Assembly (NCBI GenBank): GCA_964589375.1 | Contig: CAZPSA010000006.1 | Span: 1 to 35,677 of the forward strand | Length of the DNA: 35,677 nucleotides | Origin: CAG-533 sp964589375 | Lineage (GTDB): Bacteria > Bacillota_I > Bacilli_A > RF39 > UBA660 | Direction: 5' to 3' | Shown here: positions 1-6,794 of the stretch, piece after piece | Position numbering within the stretch: the stretch's first letter is position 1 | How the letters are laid out: each line of letters begins with the position of its first letter | Notes under the pieces: generated by a model | Told to the model about the DNA's origin: nothing | The model's input: the letters and a program-made list of their open reading frames with translations, nothing else | Databases searched by the model: none | Program-made: the position numbers and the translations under genes

Positions 1-34
1 AACACATCACCTATATAATTCTATTTTCTATCTA

Positions 35-61
35 ATTATATAAATGACCCCCCCGTGTCAA
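35..61 (-). promoter_or_regulatory. Promoter of a gene beyond the left edge, with a 7-bp G/C homopolymer in its spacer
   Basis: Read on the minus strand, TTGACA (56-61) and TATAAT (35-40) are perfect -35 and -10 hexamers separated by only 15 bp. The spacer contains seven consecutive G (C48-C54 on the plus strand), exceptional in such AT-rich DNA. An AGGTGATG Shine-Dalgarno-like string follows at 5-12, so a minus-strand gene starts at or beyond base 1. Its product is not visible. The 15-bp spacer is shorter than the optimal 17, so homopolymer length could tune promoter strength; that is inference. Confidence 0.6.
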
Positions 62-103
62 GTTAATTTTTATACCTTAAAAAGTCTATGATGTTAACCT
101 CGA
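57..103 (-). repeat. Upstream element copy A, shared with the surface-protein gene near 20.0 kb
   Basis: On the minus strand this block reads GGTTAACATCATAGAC, a T-rich stretch, then AAAATTAACTTGACA ending in the -35 hexamer. Nearly the same sequence and spacing occur at 19979-20022, again directly against a TTGACA box. The core alone also occurs at 11396-11418. Copies A and B look like a shared promoter-proximal regulatory element or a duplicated promoter region. Confidence 0.55.
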
Positions 104-128
104 AAGTTAACAACCTTGAAATTTAATC

Positions 129-158
129 TTGAAGTATAACCATAAAATATGTTATGAT
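129..158 (+). promoter_or_regulatory. Promoter of the antitoxin-like RNA
   Basis: TTGAAG (129-134) and TATGAT (153-158) are separated by 18 bp on the plus strand. The predicted start is near 165, just before the hairpin CAAG-GAAA-CTTG (167-178) that would cap the RNA. No ORF follows; the transcript would run into the terminator at 245-283. Confidence 0.5.
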
Positions 159-164
159 GTATTT

Positions 165-283
165 GTCAAGGAAACTTGCATAAAATAAAAAAGAGAATAC
201 TTAACTGTGCATGCTTGAGTACTCGCTAATTGTGGCAAACACATCAATCTATGCTTTTATTAGATTGAGTGCTTTTTGTTTTT
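165..283 (+). ncRNA. Candidate antisense antitoxin RNA (type I TA-like)
   Basis: This is a roughly 115-nt noncoding transcript predicted from a promoter at 129-158 and an intrinsic terminator at 245-283. It carries a 5' GNRA hairpin and the string TTGAGTACTCGCT (215-227), which recurs with one mismatch on the opposite strand at 407-419 in the convergent toxin RNA. It overlaps the 3' region of that RNA. Its 3' end also carries AGATTGAGTGCT (262-273), identical to the 5' region of the toxin RNA. This matches the logic of par/Fst-type loci, in which convergent RNAs share repeats and overlap at the terminator. The function is inferred. Confidence 0.5.
245..283 (+). terminator. Intrinsic terminator of the antitoxin-like RNA
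   Basis: CAATCTA (245-251) pairs with TAGATTG (261-267), and a T-rich run follows after GAGTGC. On the minus strand the same stem lacks a good T run, so termination of the toxin RNA here is uncertain. Confidence 0.6.
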
Positions 284-293
284 TAAACTTTAC

Positions 294-374
294 TTATAAC
301 TTAATAAAAAGTAAAGCGACTAATGAATAGATAATAATAAACAATAATATTGTATGAAAATCTCTTTTATTCAT
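294..374 (-). CDS. 26-residue hydrophobic peptide, candidate type I toxin
   Basis: This is a short ORF of 26 residues beginning MNKRDFHTILLF and ending ALLFIKL. A charged N-terminus (K3, R4, D5, H7) precedes about 16 mostly hydrophobic residues forming one membrane span, and a Lys lies near the end. That is the usual build of type I toxins such as the Fst and TxpA groups, although I see no clear sequence match to a named family. A GGGAG Shine-Dalgarno lies 11 nt before the ATG inside the 3' arm of a strong hairpin (384-410), so translation should be blocked in the full-length RNA. A convergent antisense RNA overlaps the 3' side. Without the RNA structure this would be dismissed as a chance ORF. 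Confidence 0.5.
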   Translation of the reverse strand: MNKRDFHTILLFIIIYSLVALLFIKL

Positions 375-383
375 GTTATATCA

Positions 384-410
384 CGCTCCCATCTTTTTTA
401 AGATGGAGCG
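384..410 (-). promoter_or_regulatory. Hairpin sequestering the toxin ribosome-binding site
   Basis: CGCTCCATCT pairs with AGATGGGAGCG (one bulged base) around an A-rich loop. The 3' arm contains the GGGAG Shine-Dalgarno of the 26-residue ORF. Just 5' of it, AGATTGAGTGCT is a perfect 12-nt complement of the RNA's own 3' region (262-273), which would allow a long-range closure of the transcript. Confidence 0.55.
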
Positions 411-423
411 AGCACTCAATCTG

Positions 424-472
424 TTAGGTATTTCCTAAAAAGTAATATATTATATTAATTATACTAAGCCAA
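424..472 (-). promoter_or_regulatory. Promoter and 5' cap hairpin of the toxin RNA
   Basis: On the minus strand TTGGCT (467-472), a 17-bp spacer and TATATT (444-449) predict a start near 437. The transcript then begins with TTAGG-AAATA-CCTAA (438 to 424), a hairpin at the very 5' end that could stabilise the RNA. Confidence 0.45.
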
Positions 473-613
473 GAAAAATACGCACATTCTTTCGTAAATA
501 ATATTTGCGATTTTTTAAAATTATTTAACAATTTTGCAGCAAAAAATTACACCCAAAAAACATTATACAATTAAAAAGTATACTTAATTCACCATAAATA
601 TACTTCTCATATT

Positions 614-1381
614 CTAAATATTTTGATAATGTTTTAATTCTTCTTTAGAAGATATTGAAATTGTTTCACTAAGTTTTACTTTTTTATTACCCACTTCATA
701 GATTAATAACTCATCATTATTATATTCCGTTTTTTTAGTATAGGAATTTAACTTTTTAAGTTCTTCTTCAGTTAATTTATCTAAATAAATAATCTTATAC
801 TTATCATTAGTTTTCTGTAATATGCTACTTAAAGCAGCTATATTAAAAGCATTTTCATAGTTTATTTTTTCATTAATTAAAGCAATATATTCCTTTTTCT
901 TACCCTTATATATACTTGTTAACTTTTTCATTGTTATTGAAGTATACTCGCTTAAGTCTACTGCTAATAAAGAACTGTACTCATCATCAGTAAGTTTATT
1001 AATCTTCTTAAAATTTTCGGTATAAGCAACATCTAAAGTTGGAAAATAAGTATTTTCTTTCTTATCAATTGTTAATATAAGTTCTTCTTTATCAAATGAG
1101 GCTATATATGCTTTCTTATTTCCACAACCTAACTTAACTACATTCGAACTACTATTAAAATGATAATTATGACAATTTTCAAATTCTACCATTGCTACAT
1201 TATTCTTTAAATATTCAAAATTATTATCCTTAAATGAAATTTGGTAAACATCTTCGCCTTCTACTGCATACCAACTATTATTAACAATATTATCATCTAA
1301 TTTATCACTAAAATCATAAATAAGTAATCCAAAAACAAAGAGTATTACTAAAATCACTAATAAAATAATATTTTTTTTCAT
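614..1381 (-). CDS. Membrane-anchored protein of unknown function
   Basis: The product is 255 residues. Residues 4-23 form one hydrophobic segment without a lipobox cysteine, so it is probably a signal anchor with the remainder outside the cell. The rest is Lys/Asp/Glu/Asn-rich and soluble-looking; C70 and C87 could form an extracytoplasmic disulfide. I do not recognise a family. It is the last gene of a minus-strand run (cwlJ-like, PAP2, SDR, uppP, this gene), 20 bp after uppP and probably cotranscribed with it, which suggests an envelope role. The start is supported by its position right before the hydrophobic segment. Confidence 0.75.
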   Translation of the reverse strand: MKKNIILLVILVILFVFGLLIYDFSDKLDDNIVNNSWYAVEGEDVYQISFKDNNFEYLKNNVAMVEFENCHNYHFNSSSNVVKLGCGNKKAYIASFDKEELILTIDKKENTYFPTLDVAYTENFKKINKLTDDEYSSLLAVDLSEYTSITMKKLTSIYKGKKKEYIALINEKINYENAFNIAALSSILQKTNDKYKIIYLDKLTEEELKKLNSYTKKTEYNNDELLIYEVGNKKVKLSETISISSKEELKHYQNI

Positions 1382-1401
1382 TTACTACTACACAACCTGT
1401 T

Positions 1402-2223
1402 CTATTTTAAAATAAAATATAAAATTACAATAATTCCTAAAATAATTCGATAATAGCCAAATGCTTTAAAATCATTATTCTTAATATACTTTAATAAGAA
1501 TTTTATGGCAATAAGAGATACGATAAAAGCTGTAATCATGCCAACACTTAAAATAATTATCTCATCTATTGTAAAATTAAAACCAAACTTTAAAAGTTTC
1601 AAAAGTGAAGCTCCAGCCATTACTGGAATTGATAAATAAAAGGTAAAATTTGTTGCGACCTTACGATCTAATCCTATCTCTAAACCACCAATAATAGTAG
1701 AACCACTTCTACTTGTTCCTGGAATTATGGAAAGTACTTGAAACACACCTATCTTTAAGGCATCTAAATAACTCAATTCTTTTATATCATTTACGCGAGC
1801 TTTTTTAGTTTTATTTTTATTTTCAACGATTAAAAACCATATACCATATATTATTAAAGTAACTGCTACTGTCCAAGGATTATAGAATTTGGCATTAATA
1901 TAATCATCAAATAATAATCCAATAATTGCACAAGGTACACAACCTATAATTATTTTAAACCATAAGTTAAATGTGTCCTTAGTGTCTTCTTTAGTTTTGT
2001 TAAATCCCCAAGGAAAAAGCACTTTAAAAGCAGTAAATACTACCGCCATAATAGCACCCAGTTGAATAACTACCTCAAACATTTCCCAAAATTTATCAGT
2101 AACATCTAATTTAATAAATTCATTTGCTAATATCATATGACCAGTACTACTTATTGGTAGCCACTCAGTCACACCCTCTATTATACCAATAATAATAGTT
2201 TTAACAATATTTTTTATTAACAT
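1402..2223 (-). CDS. uppP: Undecaprenyl-diphosphatase UppP (BacA family)
   Basis: This integral membrane enzyme dephosphorylates undecaprenyl diphosphate to the monophosphate carrier used for peptidoglycan and other wall polymers. The two family signatures are present: EGVTEWLPISSTGH at residues 16-29, with the catalytic Glu, Ser and His, and PGTSRSGS at 168-175, with the key Arg. The length of 273 residues is normal, and several hydrophobic segments follow the usual layout. BacA homologues also give bacitracin tolerance. It lies in a minus-strand envelope cluster 62 bp after an SDR gene and near a PAP2 phosphatase that could act on the same lipid. Confidence 0.96.
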   Translation of the reverse strand: MLIKNIVKTIIIGIIEGVTEWLPISSTGHMILANEFIKLDVTDKFWEMFEVVIQLGAIMAVVFTAFKVLFPWGFNKTKEDTKDTFNLWFKIIIGCVPCAIIGLLFDDYINAKFYNPWTVAVTLIIYGIWFLIVENKNKTKKARVNDIKELSYLDALKIGVFQVLSIIPGTSRSGSTIIGGLEIGLDRKVATNFTFYLSIPVMAGASLLKLLKFGFNFTIDEIIILSVGMITAFIVSLIAIKFLLKYIKNNDFKAFGYYRIILGIIVILYFILK

Positions 2224-2285
2224 ATTTTATCCTCTTTTCATCTTTCTTTACATTTATAGCCTATTAATATATATATAATTACCTA

Positions 2286-3044
2286 TTATTTATTAATAGA
2301 TGTTTTATTTTTTTGAATTTTATATACTATTTTTAGTTGCAATGAATAAGGAATAAATCTAGAAAAGAAAATACCTAGTTTTATTTTTAAAGAAGGAATT
2401 ATAATCATTTTTCCTTTTAAAGTCTTATCTACTGCATATTTAGCTACATAAGTACTAGTTAATGCTTTAGTATTAAACTTTCCTCCAGCTACATTATTAA
2501 AATTTGTATCTACTGGTCCTGGACATAAAGCACTGACTTTAACTTTACTATTTCTAATTTTTAATTCTTCATTTATAGCCATTGATAATTTTAAGACATA
2601 GTTTTTAGATGCATAGTAAGTTCCTAAATATGGTCCTGCTAAGAAACCAGCAGATGATGCAACATTTAAAATTTTACCTTCATTTCTTTTTACCATATCT
2701 TTTAAAAATAATTTAGTTAAAACATGAACGGCCGTTATATTAAGGTTAATCATACTAAGTTCTTTGGCTAAGTCTGTTTCATCAAAATAACCAAATAAAC
2801 CAAAACCAGCATTATTAATTAAAAAATCTATCTTTTCATCTTTAACTTTTTCATATAAATTTAAAACTTCGTCTAAATTATTTAAATCGCATACTATGCT
2901 TTTCGCATTTTTGCACATTTTTTCAACATCTTTTAATTTATCTTTATTGCGGGCTACTAATATTAATTCATAGTTTAGTTCATTTAAATATAATGCGATG
3001 TCTTTGCCAATACCGCTACTAGCTCCTGTAATAAGTGCTTTCAT
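2286..3044 (-). CDS. Short-chain dehydrogenase/reductase (classical SDR)
   Basis: This is an NAD(P)-dependent oxidoreductase of 252 residues with a Rossmann fold. The visible signatures are GASSGIG at 7-13 (cofactor binding), NNAG at 77-80, a Ser near 130-131 and the catalytic Y143-x3-K147. ARNK at 31-34 after the second strand favours NADP(H). The C-terminal part contains basic and hydrophobic residues (FFSRFIPYSLQLKIVYKIQK), suggesting membrane association as in lipid-related SDRs. The substrate cannot be told. The ATG overlaps the end of the upstream PAP2 gene by 4 bp, so the two are translationally coupled. Confidence 0.9.
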   Translation of the reverse strand: MKALITGASSGIGKDIALYLNELNYELILVARNKDKLKDVEKMCKNAKSIVCDLNNLDEVLNLYEKVKDEKIDFLINNAGFGLFGYFDETDLAKELSMINLNITAVHVLTKLFLKDMVKRNEGKILNVASSAGFLAGPYLGTYYASKNYVLKLSMAINEELKIRNSKVKVSALCPGPVDTNFNNVAGGKFNTKALTSTYVAKYAVDKTLKGKMIIIPSLKIKLGIFFSRFIPYSLQLKIVYKIQKNKTSINK

Positions 3045-3652
3045 TCTTTTATCATTTTCCTTTCAATAATTTTATTAATAACTTGTAATACAATAAAACC
3101 TAATATAAATCCACCAACTATATCTGATGCATAATGAACTCCTAAATATATTCTACTTATTCCAATTGATAATATAACAAATGAAAGTAACATCATAATT
3201 AGTAATTTAATATTTTTATTCATTTCACTATTCTTTATTAAATAAATTATTCCTCCATAAAAGCATATACTTCCCATTGCATGACCTGAAGGAAAACTAA
3301 ATCCAGTTTCTTCGATTAATCTTAATATTAAAGGTCGATTTCTTTGAATAATGTTTTTGACAATTAAATTAATTAAAGTTGATACAATCGTAAGTAATAT
3401 GATATATAATCCTCTTTTTTCTTGCCAAATTAAAGGAATAAGAAATAATAAGCAAAATATAATAATAGTTAAAGGATTAGCAAGTACTGTTATCATTTTC
3501 ATAATACTTGTTAAAGTACTACTTTTAAAACTAATAATAAAATTATATATTGTATTATCAAACCAACTAATATTATTAGTAATAATTAGAAATGTCCATA
3601 TAATAAATAAAACTATTAATAAAATGATTTTTATGTCTAAATTCTTCTTCAT
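3041..3652 (-). CDS. PAP2-family membrane lipid phosphatase
   Basis: This 203-residue membrane protein carries the three acid-phosphatase motifs: K99-x6-RP (106-107), PSGH (121-124) and SR-x5-H with R167, H173 and D177. The active-site loops face outside. Family members dephosphorylate phosphatidic acid, phosphatidylglycerol phosphate or undecaprenyl diphosphate; the neighbouring uppP makes an isoprenoid lipid substrate plausible. About six hydrophobic segments are visible. The gene overlaps the following SDR gene by 4 bp and ends a short gap after the cwlJ-like gene, consistent with one operon. Confidence 0.92.
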   Translation of the reverse strand: MKKNLDIKIILLIVLFIIWTFLIITNNISWFDNTIYNFIISFKSSTLTSIMKMITVLANPLTIIIFCLLFLIPLIWQEKRGLYIILLTIVSTLINLIVKNIIQRNRPLILRLIEETGFSFPSGHAMGSICFYGGIIYLIKNSEMNKNIKLLIMMLLSFVILSIGISRIYLGVHYASDIVGGFILGFIVLQVINKIIERKMIKE

Positions 3653-3692
3653 AAAATAATTATATTAAATATTAAAAAAATTTACTAGATAA

Positions 3693-4115
3693 TTAGTAAA
3701 TCTCTTGACATATATTAGTCTCTGGTCGATAAAAGCAATGATTTTTATAGCTTCCAGAATATGGTTGATCATACCAGGTTACTTTACAAGTATTTTTTCC
3801 TGGTGCATAAAACCATAATGCATGAGTAGCAGGATAATAATATTCACCTTTTAAGCATCTTTTTGCTAAATCTTTTTCTTTTGTAGTACTACTTCCATTA
3901 AATAAAGAACTATTAATTCCCGAAAAACCCCCAGGACTTTGATAAACAACATCACTAATTGTTCGAATGTTTTTAAACGTATAGCAAGATGCTAATGCCC
4001 GATTTACAATTACATTACCAACCATAAGCATACCTAAATTTCCTTCATTTAAAGCTTCTGCTCGCATTAATCTGGCCATTAAATCAAGTTCTTTTGTAGT
4101 ATAGTTAATTACCAT
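3693..4115 (-). CDS. CwlJ/SleB-family cell-wall hydrolase (probable spore cortex lytic enzyme)
   Basis: This 140-residue protein consists almost entirely of a Hydrolase_2 domain: RAEALNEGNLGMLMVGNVIVNR near the start, with the conserved Glu, then GGFSGINS and a Cys-containing tail. It lacks a signal peptide and a peptidoglycan-binding domain. CwlJ (about 142 residues), not SleB, has that build. CwlJ hydrolyses muramic-delta-lactam-containing spore cortex at germination. The ATG at 4115 is preferred because AGGTG lies 6 nt upstream; a GTG three codons earlier overlaps that ribosome-binding site. Other spore genes in the window support the spore role. A vegetative wall hydrolase is the alternative. 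Confidence 0.82.
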   Translation of the reverse strand: MVINYTTKELDLMARLMRAEALNEGNLGMLMVGNVIVNRALASCYTFKNIRTISDVVYQSPGGFSGINSSLFNGSSTTKEKDLAKRCLKGEYYYPATHALWFYAPGKNTCKVTWYDQPYSGSYKNHCFYRPETNICQEIY

Positions 4116-4236
4116 ATATATCACCTAAAATATTGTATGTTATTAATAAATTTTTGCTAGTTTAACTTTTATTTTAATGCCTTATAATTAATAAGAGGTT
4201 TCACATTGATAAATTACGATATGTTTCAGAAAAAAC

Positions 4237-4266
4237 TTGCTAAGTTAAAGATATATATGCTATAAT
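4237..4266 (+). promoter_or_regulatory. Promoter of tRNA-Trp
   Basis: TTGCTA (4237-4242) is separated by 18 bp from TATAAT (4261-4266), which is preceded by TGC (extended -10). It lies 43 bp before the tRNA. Confidence 0.7.
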
Positions 4267-4308
4267 TTTAAATGTTTACAGATATAAGTGTTTATATTGT
4301 AAATACTT

Positions 4309-4382
4309 AGGGAATTAGTTAAATGGTATAATAATGGTCTCCAAAACCACTGTTGGGAGTTCGATTCTCTCATTCCCTGCCA
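4309..4382 (+). tRNA. tRNA-Trp (anticodon CCA)
   Basis: The acceptor arms AGGGAAT and ATTCCCT pair, the T-loop reads GTTCGATTC, the anticodon CCA lies at 4341-4343 in the loop CTCCAAA, and CCA is encoded at the 3' end. A CCA anticodon reads UGG only, so this tRNA gives no basis for UGA decoding as Trp; this bears on the in-frame TGA in tyrS further on. It is a single gene with its own promoter and terminator. Confidence 0.95.
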
Positions 4383-4393
4383 TAAATCAGTAC

Positions 4394-4434
4394 CGATTTA
4401 AGCCTTGTTTCTAATGGTTTAAGTCGTTTTTTAT
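4394..4434 (+). terminator. Terminator of tRNA-Trp
   Basis: CGATTTAAGCC (4394-4404) pairs with GGTTTAAGTCG (4416-4426) through two G-U pairs, followed by six T. It runs into the stop codon of the converging lipoprotein gene. Confidence 0.8.
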
Positions 4435-4904
4435 TTACAAACATAACCAGATGTTTTATAAGAATTAACTGCATTTTCAAAAGTTAAATCAGCCTTTGAA
4501 AAATCAATTCCTAATTTTTTTAACTCGGTCTGTGCTGATGCATTATTAACATCTCCACCATAAGTAACGATTACTTTGTCTTCAACTTCAACTTTAATAT
4601 TAAATCCATCATAAGCTTTATCTTTTTCAAAGCCTAAATTTTTATACATATTATTAATGAATTCCTGTTTTTGTTCTTCAGTTACATTGTCAAGATTATC
4701 GGCACCAAAAACTGATGGTTCATATTTATAAACTGCATCAAATCTTGAGACTTTACCATTAGTGCCACTTAAAGTAATAGTTTCGTGATGTGTACTTTCT
4801 TGTTTTGTACAAGTTGCTGTTTGATCTTCTATTTCAGTTTTTCCACAACCAGTTAATACTCCGACTATTATTACTGCTAATAATAAAGATATCTTCTTTT
4901 TCAT
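4431..4904 (-). CDS. Lipoprotein, YehR-like (DUF1307) in layout
   Basis: This is a 157-residue lipoprotein. The N-terminus has a charged start, a hydrophobic core and the lipobox LTGC with Cys20. The mature part begins with an acidic linker and then a small alpha/beta domain with TITLSGTNGKVSRFDAVYKYE and a helix rich in Glu/Asn. A Cys near each end of the mature domain (C32 in ATCTK and C156 in YVCK) could form a disulfide. The size and order resemble DUF1307/YehR lipoproteins, whose role is unknown. The GGAGG ribosome-binding site before the ATG at 4904 is clear. A second lipoprotein gene lies 100 bp upstream with its own terminator between. Confidence 0.8.
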   Translation of the reverse strand: MKKKISLLLAVIIVGVLTGCGKTEIEDQTATCTKQESTHHETITLSGTNGKVSRFDAVYKYEPSVFGADNLDNVTEEQKQEFINNMYKNLGFEKDKAYDGFNIKVEVEDKVIVTYGGDVNNASAQTELKKLGIDFSKADLTFENAVNSYKTSGYVCK

Positions 4905-4973
4905 TACTGTTCCTCCTTGTATATATAATTATACTATAATTTAATTTATATTAAATATATTGAATAAAAATTC

Positions 4974-5000
4974 TAAAAAAGAAAGCCAAGTTGACTTTCT
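4974..5000 (-). terminator. Terminator of the lipoprotein gene at 5007
   Basis: On the minus strand AGAAAGTC pairs with GGCTTTCT (one G-U pair) around AACTT, followed by a T run. Confidence 0.75.
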
Positions 5001-5006
5001 ACGAAG

Positions 5007-5627
5007 TTAATTTTTTTCTAGGTTGATATTTACTTTAGTTACTTCAATACCATATTTGCTTGTAATTGTTGAATTTAAAGCATTTAATTTTTCAGCACCA
5101 AATTCTTTTTCAGTTGATAATTCTGCATAAGTTTTAGAACCCATATTAGCAATGAATATTGCGTTAATTTGAGTATATATTGCGTTTGTCATTTTTTCAG
5201 TAGTTGTATAATTTTCAATAAATGTTTTACTATCAACTATTTTATAAGAATAAGTACCAGTTATTTTTAACTTCATACTTCCTTCGGTTGGATCTCTAAA
5301 TGCAATATTAGATTTACTGCTAAATTCGTTGCCAGTTATTTCATCTTTTTTTACAAAATAACACTTTGAAACTTCGGGTTTATTTTCTTCATTAAATTCT
5401 AATAGTCCATCAGTAAATTCTTTCATTTCAGAATTGCTATCAAAGTATGCAAAACTTTGTTTATCAGTTATATTGACATTAACGTCTTCCTTAAATAAAC
5501 TTACTTGTTCATCAGTACAAGTGTATAATAGATCATTACCATTATAACTTAATTCAGGTGTTTTAGAGCATCCAGTCATAAGACATAGTCCAAAAATACC
5601 AAGCAATATAGAAATTTTCTTCTTCAT
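5007..5627 (-). CDS. Lipoprotein with an SPFH/band-7-like domain
   Basis: This is a 206-residue lipoprotein with lipobox MTGC (Cys20). Residues from about 110 read FRDPTEGSMKLKITGTYSYK, then IVDSKTFIENY, an Ala/Asn-rich helix, and end KYGIEVTKVNINLEKN. This is the usual order of an SPFH (stomatin/flotillin) domain: strand, TYSYKIVDxxxF, helix, then GIEVTKVxI. SPFH proteins normally sit at the cytoplasmic face or in membranes as oligomers; a lipid-anchored exported one is unusual. C37 and C83 in the first half could pair. The function is unknown and the domain call comes from pattern only. The ribosome-binding site GGAGGATGC overlaps the start region. Confidence 0.72.
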   Translation of the reverse strand: MKKKISILLGIFGLCLMTGCSKTPELSYNGNDLLYTCTDEQVSLFKEDVNVNITDKQSFAYFDSNSEMKEFTDGLLEFNEENKPEVSKCYFVKKDEITGNEFSSKSNIAFRDPTEGSMKLKITGTYSYKIVDSKTFIENYTTTEKMTNAIYTQINAIFIANMGSKTYAELSTEKEFGAEKLNALNSTITSKYGIEVTKVNINLEKN

Positions 5628-5744
5628 AGCATCCTCCTAATAATAATCACTAAACATTATAACTATAGCATTTTTTATATAAATTGAAAATAGTTCCGCA
5701 ATAAACTTATTCAATATAAAAAGCAAAATAGAAACTTCTGTTAA

Positions 5745-6036
5745 TTATAAATTATTAATTAATTCATTATATTGATTAGATAAAGCAGCAGAATTAAATG
5801 ATATTTTTTCATCATCTATTTTCCATGAAACTTTATTATTTGCTAAAAAGTTAATTACTTTCTCTGAATTTTAGTGGAGAAAAATAATATCATTGATAGG
5901 GTTTTATATTGTTTTATCCTCTTTATCAGTTTCAATATCTTTTACAAATTCATCTTTATAAATACCTATATACACATTTTTGTCATTATTTTCTCAAACG
6001 TTGCCATTTATAAAAACAAAAAAGATGTAGTATAAA
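5745..6036 (-). pseudogene. Decayed gene, unknown product, three in-frame stops in one frame
   Basis: A single minus-strand frame reads NGNVxENNDKNVYIGIYKDE (x = TGA), then FVKDIETDKEDKTI, a TAA, NPINDIIFLH, another TAA, and a longer stretch ending QYNELINNL and a TAA at 5745-5747. There are no frameshifts. The composition and codon use match neighbouring genes, so this is a recent pseudogene broken by nonsense changes (TGG to TGA would restore a Trp; CAA to TAA would fit the other two). The 5' end is lost near 6040. I do not recognise the family. It explains most of the 5628-6148 gap. Confidence 0.6.
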
Positions 6037-6039
6037 ATT

Positions 6040-6118
6040 TGATGGGTGTGACAGACTACGCCCCTAGCATTAAGATTTTAGCGAACTAATCTATTCGTTT
6101 AAGTAAGATTAGTTTTTG
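6040..6118 (+). ncRNA. Possible small RNA, or remnant, ending in an intrinsic terminator
   Basis: GGGTGT (6044-6049) pairs with ACGCCC (6058-6063), and a terminator hairpin ACTAATCT (6085-6092) with AGATTAGT (6106-6113) plus TTTTT follows on the plus strand. No plus-strand ORF precedes the terminator, and no convincing promoter is seen. It may be a short RNA or the scar of a lost element; the locally GC-richer start supports either. Confidence 0.3.
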
Positions 6119-6148
6119 TACCAATTTTTTTATTGAAAAAATATTTAA

Positions 6149-6640
6149 TTAGTAATGGTTATTCTTTTCCTGTTTAATATAATCAATATCATATATATCT
6201 AAATCATTAATAGTTATTACTTTATGCTTTAAAGCCACACTAATAAGTTCTTCCTGACCATTTTCATATATTACAACCATATAATCATTCTTTATACAAC
6301 TCCAATAATATCTATATGTATCATCTTCATAAAATTCTTCTATTGCTTCGGCACAAGCAAAATCATTCATATTTTTAGTTTTATCAATAATATTTACTAT
6401 TTTACCAATATTAAGTTTAACATCAGAACAAGAAAATTTTGTTCCTTTTGCTTTTATTTGAGGAACACTATATTCAGCACAACTATAAGTATCATAAAAA
6501 AATCCTTTATAAACAGTTCCTTCTTCTTTTTGAATAGCAAATATTGGTCTATTTATTGTCAAAATACAAACTAAATCTAATCCAAATAATAAAACTATAA
6601 CTCCAAGTACTCCCAAAGTAATTTTAAATCCTTTTTTCAT
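6149..6640 (-). CDS. Small membrane-anchored protein of unknown function
   Basis: This is a 163-residue protein. The N-terminus (residues 6-30) is one hydrophobic segment after MKKGFK, with no lipobox at the expected place, so it is likely a signal anchor with an extracytoplasmic domain. The domain has four Cys (C54, C71, C96, C115) in SCAEYS, FSCSD, ACAEA and WSCIK contexts, compatible with two disulfides. It is rich in Asp, Tyr and Lys. I do not recognise a family. A strong GGAGG ribosome-binding site precedes the ATG. The flanking genes are a decayed gene downstream and a divergent transglutaminase-like gene upstream. Confidence 0.72.
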   Translation of the reverse strand: MKKGFKITLGVLGVIVLLFGLDLVCILTINRPIFAIQKEEGTVYKGFFYDTYSCAEYSVPQIKAKGTKFSCSDVKLNIGKIVNIIDKTKNMNDFACAEAIEEFYEDDTYRYYWSCIKNDYMVVIYENGQEELISVALKHKVITINDLDIYDIDYIKQEKNNHY

Positions 6641-6698
6641 GTTTCCTCCTTTATAATAAATGATAACTTAATAAAAGTATAACACACATCATATTAAA

Positions 6699-6794
6699 TT
6701 AATAATGGTTTAAGGTATTTTTTAACTTTGTCATAGCACAAATTTTAGGATTAGTGAGAATTTCCTTATCTATTATATGTTCCAAGTAAGCATC
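6699..6794 (-). pseudogene. Short C-terminal remnant of a lost gene
   Basis: A 31-codon stretch on the minus strand reads DAYLEHIIDKEILTNPKICA and ends KNTLNHY before a TAA. It has no start codon and is preceded by a TAG. The residue make-up is protein-like, so it may be the tail of a degraded gene. A chance ORF is possible at this length. The rest of 6641-6897 shows only the divergent start regions. Confidence 0.25.

Noticed and set aside
3351..3659. Plus-strand ORF of 102 codons
   Set aside because: It is antisense to the PAP2 phosphatase motifs and lacks a ribosome-binding site.
4132..4139. SigmaE-like -10 (CATACAAT) before the cwlJ-like gene
   Set aside because: The -10 matches, but no -35 is present at 14-15 bp and the start site would fall within the ribosome-binding site.
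6040..6065. Insertion-sequence end near the GGGTGTGACAG string
   Set aside because: No matching inverted copy, target duplication or transposase fragment is found nearby.
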